Positions 46,721-48,548 of a stretch of DNA of 48,548 nucleotides are shown here, piece by piece; the stretch's first letter is position 1; each line of letters begins with the position of its first letter. This DNA comes from a virus. A program made the position numbers and the translations under genes. The notes under the pieces were generated by a model. The model did no database searches, was not told the origin of the DNA, and saw nothing but the letters and a program-made list of their open reading frames with translations. The DNA lies in the IMG/VR virus record IMGVR_UViG_3300038548_000183, positions 1 to 48,548 of that record; one strand, given 5' to 3'.

Positions 46721-47406
46721 CCGGTCGCCGCCTTCCGCCTGGCCATCCAACAAGGCCCGCAAAGCTGGCCGGTCATAAATCCATTCCAGTGATTACAGTC
46801 GACGCATTTCTGGCCGGCCAGGAAGACCGCCGTCGGCGTAAGCTCCTCGATCGGGATCCAAAGCAAGTCTTCCGAGACCGTCATCTCCCGGCCGCCGCCG
46901 ATCTTGATTACGTCGCCCTTCTTCTGCTCCCGGCAATTATCCTTAAAATCTCGCTTCGAGATCATCCCGAATTGTATGACCTCATGAGTCGGGACGATGA
47001 AGCGCGAGAAGACGTAAGCCGTAACCTTGGGATTGCGGACCTGGTACGCCTTGACGTTACAAGCATAGTCGAGGAGAGGCTCGCAGTCGGCCGTTTGATT
47101 CATGCATTTAACATCGATCCCATGAGGCGCGATATAAAACTCGACCTCATCGTACCGGCCCGGATCGTGATCCCATTCTCGATCGATGCCGCGGGCCTCG
47201 AGCCATCGGTCGAAGACCTCCTCGGCGAGCGGTCCGATCCAGGTCTCCCGGGTCATCGCCTCATCGCGGCGCCGGCCGGCCTCGCTCTTCTGGACCGCGT
47301 CCCGGGTCGCCTGGAAAGCCTGGGCCTTGGCGATCATCTCATCCGAAGCGATCTCGCGATGCCAGTCGACGCCTTGCGTATGCCAGAGCGTATTTACGTT
47401 GACCAT
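46717..47406 (-). CDS. Possible restriction-type nuclease with zinc ribbon
   Basis: 229 residues from ATG 47406; ATG 47436 overlapping the sulfotransferase is an alternative, and neither has a clear ribosome-binding site. Helical N-terminus (ATRDAVQKSEAGRRRDEAM), then DEVEFYIAPHGIDVKCMN, which can be read as a PD-(D/E)XK-type D...D-x-K site, and VTAYVFSRFIVPTHEV. C-terminal CVDCNHWNGF...CGPCW is a zinc ribbon. DNA-cleaving role is inferred. Confidence 0.5.
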   Translation of the reverse strand: MVNVNTLWHTQGVDWHREIASDEMIAKAQAFQATRDAVQKSEAGRRRDEAMTRETWIGPLAEEVFDRWLEARGIDREWDHDPGRYDEVEFYIAPHGIDVKCMNQTADCEPLLDYACNVKAYQVRNPKVTAYVFSRFIVPTHEVIQFGMISKRDFKDNCREQKKGDVIKIGGGREMTVSEDLLWIPIEELTPTAVFLAGQKCVDCNHWNGFMTGQLCGPCWMARRKAATG

Positions 47407-47423
47407 AAATCGATCGGTTAAGA

Positions 47424-48155
47424 CTATCCCCACCATTGGAGATTTTGATACCCGAGCTCTTCCAAGAATGGTCGAAGCTGTAAGCCCTTGCTTACCAGGT
47501 AATTATAACCGTTTTCAGATATCCCCTTTCGTAATGCATTGGCCGCTCCGGCCTTGTACGCATCTTTGAGCCGGTACGGGCCGGCGTCGTTATCATGGAT
47601 CGGCGCCGCGACCCATCCGAGAGCCGGCCGCCGATCGGTAAGCCCGAGATCCTTTTCGACGCCGAGAAGATGCTCGGTCGCCCATTCCGGCGTCAGGCGA
47701 TCCCAGCATACGAAACGAACGTGACCAAATTTCTTGATCGTCTCGAAGCTCCCGGCCAAGGCGACCCAGGTATCGACCAAGACCTTCGGCGAGAAGACCT
47801 CGGGCCCGCCATTGATCCGGCCGTCCCGCTCCGCCCATTTCTGATAGGTGACCAGGCTCGCGAGCGGATCGCGGATCGGGATTAAGGTCGGCGTCGTCGC
47901 CAGCATTATCATTTGATGGGCCGCGATCCGATCCAGGTCCGACCGCGGATCCCGGTCGATATGCTCATGGTAAAGCATGAGCGGGTCGAAATGCTCTCGG
48001 TACTCTCCGCTCTCGACCTTATGGACGACCTCCTGGCCGGCGAGCGTTTCATGCGCGTGGGCCTTCTGGACGAATCCCTTTAAGTCTCGATGCGCGTTAA
48101 GCCATGAGAGGCTCGTCCAGGTCCCGGTATGGTGGATACTTAAGCAATAAATCAT
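47424..48155 (-). CDS. Sulfotransferase-like protein (copy 1)
   Basis: 243 residues from ATG 48155 (ATGA overlap). MIYCLSIHHTGTWTSLSWLN is a P-loop-like 5'-phosphosulfate loop (GTWTS), and TLIPIRDPLASLVTYQKWAE at residues 90-109 is the 3'-phosphate motif. The C-terminal third (GPYRLKDAYKAG, ENGYNYLVSKGLQLRPFLEE, ending NLQWWG) is shared with the adjacent copy. Would transfer sulfate from PAPS to a sugar or lipid; substrate unknown. Confidence 0.7.
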   Translation of the reverse strand: MIYCLSIHHTGTWTSLSWLNAHRDLKGFVQKAHAHETLAGQEVVHKVESGEYREHFDPLMLYHEHIDRDPRSDLDRIAAHQMIMLATTPTLIPIRDPLASLVTYQKWAERDGRINGGPEVFSPKVLVDTWVALAGSFETIKKFGHVRFVCWDRLTPEWATEHLLGVEKDLGLTDRRPALGWVAAPIHDNDAGPYRLKDAYKAGAANALRKGISENGYNYLVSKGLQLRPFLEELGYQNLQWWG

Positions 48156-48548
48156 GACCACCAAAGGAGATCGCGGTATCCTCGCCGCTCGAGAAACGGC
48201 CGGAGGAGATCCTCCGATTCGATCAAATGCTCGAGGCCGCAGAGCTCCGAGAGGCCGGCCAAGTCTCCCGCCCGGTATGCATCCTTGAGCGGATAATCGC
48301 CCGACGTATTGAGCTTCGGAAGCCCCGCTCGAGATGGCCGCGGATCCCGGAGGCCGAGCTCCTGGGCGGTATCCCAGAGTCGGGCCGCTCGCTCCTCGAG
48401 GCTCCCGAAGGTATCCCAGGCCAGATAATGGGCCCGCCCGAGTCGCTCCTCGCTCTCGGCGAGCATGATCCATCGATCAACGATATCGGTCGCCGGCCGG
48501 AAGCGGAAGGTATCGATTTGGCCGGTATCCTCCGCCCGCCGTTGGTAA
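48152..48548 (-). CDS. Sulfotransferase-like protein (copy 2, 5' end outside window)
   Basis: About 131 visible residues, open at the right edge. FRPATDIVDRWIMLAESEER, AHYLAWDTFGSLEERAARLW, GDYPLKDAYRAGDLAGLSEL and the end FLERRGYRDLLWWS align by eye with the last ~130 residues of copy 1. Its nucleotide-binding half lies beyond the window. A tandem duplication is the simplest explanation. Confidence 0.65.
   Translation of the reverse strand, partial: YQRRAEDTGQIDTFRFRPATDIVDRWIMLAESEERLGRAHYLAWDTFGSLEERAARLWDTAQELGLRDPRPSRAGLPKLNTSGDYPLKDAYRAGDLAGLSELCGLEHLIESEDLLRPFLERRGYRDLLWWS

Noticed and set aside
1-48548. Phage lambda or a lambda relative, suggested by the similar length
   Set aside because: Gene content, order and composition differ throughout; the length is coincidental.
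1-48548. Integrase, excision or lysogeny repressor genes and attachment sites
   Set aside because: No tyrosine or serine recombinase motifs or repressor-type gene found; no att-like repeat recognised by eye.

Overview
The window looks like most of the genome of an uncultured tailed phage with a long-tail (siphovirus-type) morphology. The evidence is a terminase small and large subunit pair, a portal protein, tail-completion proteins, a tail tube protein, a frameshifted tail chaperone pair, a 1,211-residue tape measure protein and large tail-tip and fibre proteins, all tightly packed on the minus strand. DNA is GC-rich and unusually poor in the trinucleotides GTG and CAC. I recognise no integrase, lysogeny repressor, tRNA, rRNA, IS element or CRISPR array. 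The host cannot be read from the sequence.

Layout in order of minus-strand transcription (right to left). At 48.5-45.4 kb lie two tandem sulfotransferase-like genes, a nuclease-like gene, a glycosyltransferase-like gene and head-tail completion genes. At 45.0-39.6 kb come tail terminator, tail tube, G/GT chaperone and tape measure. At 39.6-31.7 kb are tail-tip and fibre genes, interrupted at 37.5-38.9 kb by a block of five small plus-strand genes with two promoters of their own. At 31.7-29.1 kb is a probable lysis segment (DUF5675-type protein, membrane-anchored protein, holin-like protein, lipoprotein). A control region at about 29.0-27.8 kb holds a palindromic operator-like array, inverted repeats and terminators. 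At 27.8-22.2 kb is DNA metabolism: ERF-type annealing protein, Gp157-like protein, a replication-initiator-like protein, DEAD/DEAH helicase, zinc-finger/TOPRIM primase and HNH-like and PD-(D/E)XK-like nucleases. At 21.7-11.7 kb are about 25 small, mostly unrecognised genes plus a Spo11/topoisomerase VI A-like protein. At 11.6-5.3 kb are secreted and fibre proteins, including one with 32 short repeats. At 4.9-0 kb are a ParB-methyltransferase fusion, the terminase subunits and the portal, which runs off the left edge.

The major capsid protein and its protease or scaffold are missing. The left edge cuts the Mu F-like end of the portal protein and the right edge cuts a sulfotransferase, so the absent head genes most likely lie in an unsequenced gap between the two ends of a circularly permuted genome.

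The most unusual feature is a family of nine near-identical promoters, seven on the minus strand at 14.4-20.7 kb and two in the plus-strand island. Each has a conserved A-rich upstream element, TTGACA, an 18-bp spacer that is itself conserved, a TATTAT-type -10 box, and an ATG 6 or 8 bp after it. This predicts leaderless, or nearly leaderless, early mRNAs. Several of the genes then have a second, in-frame start preceded by a normal ribosome-binding site.
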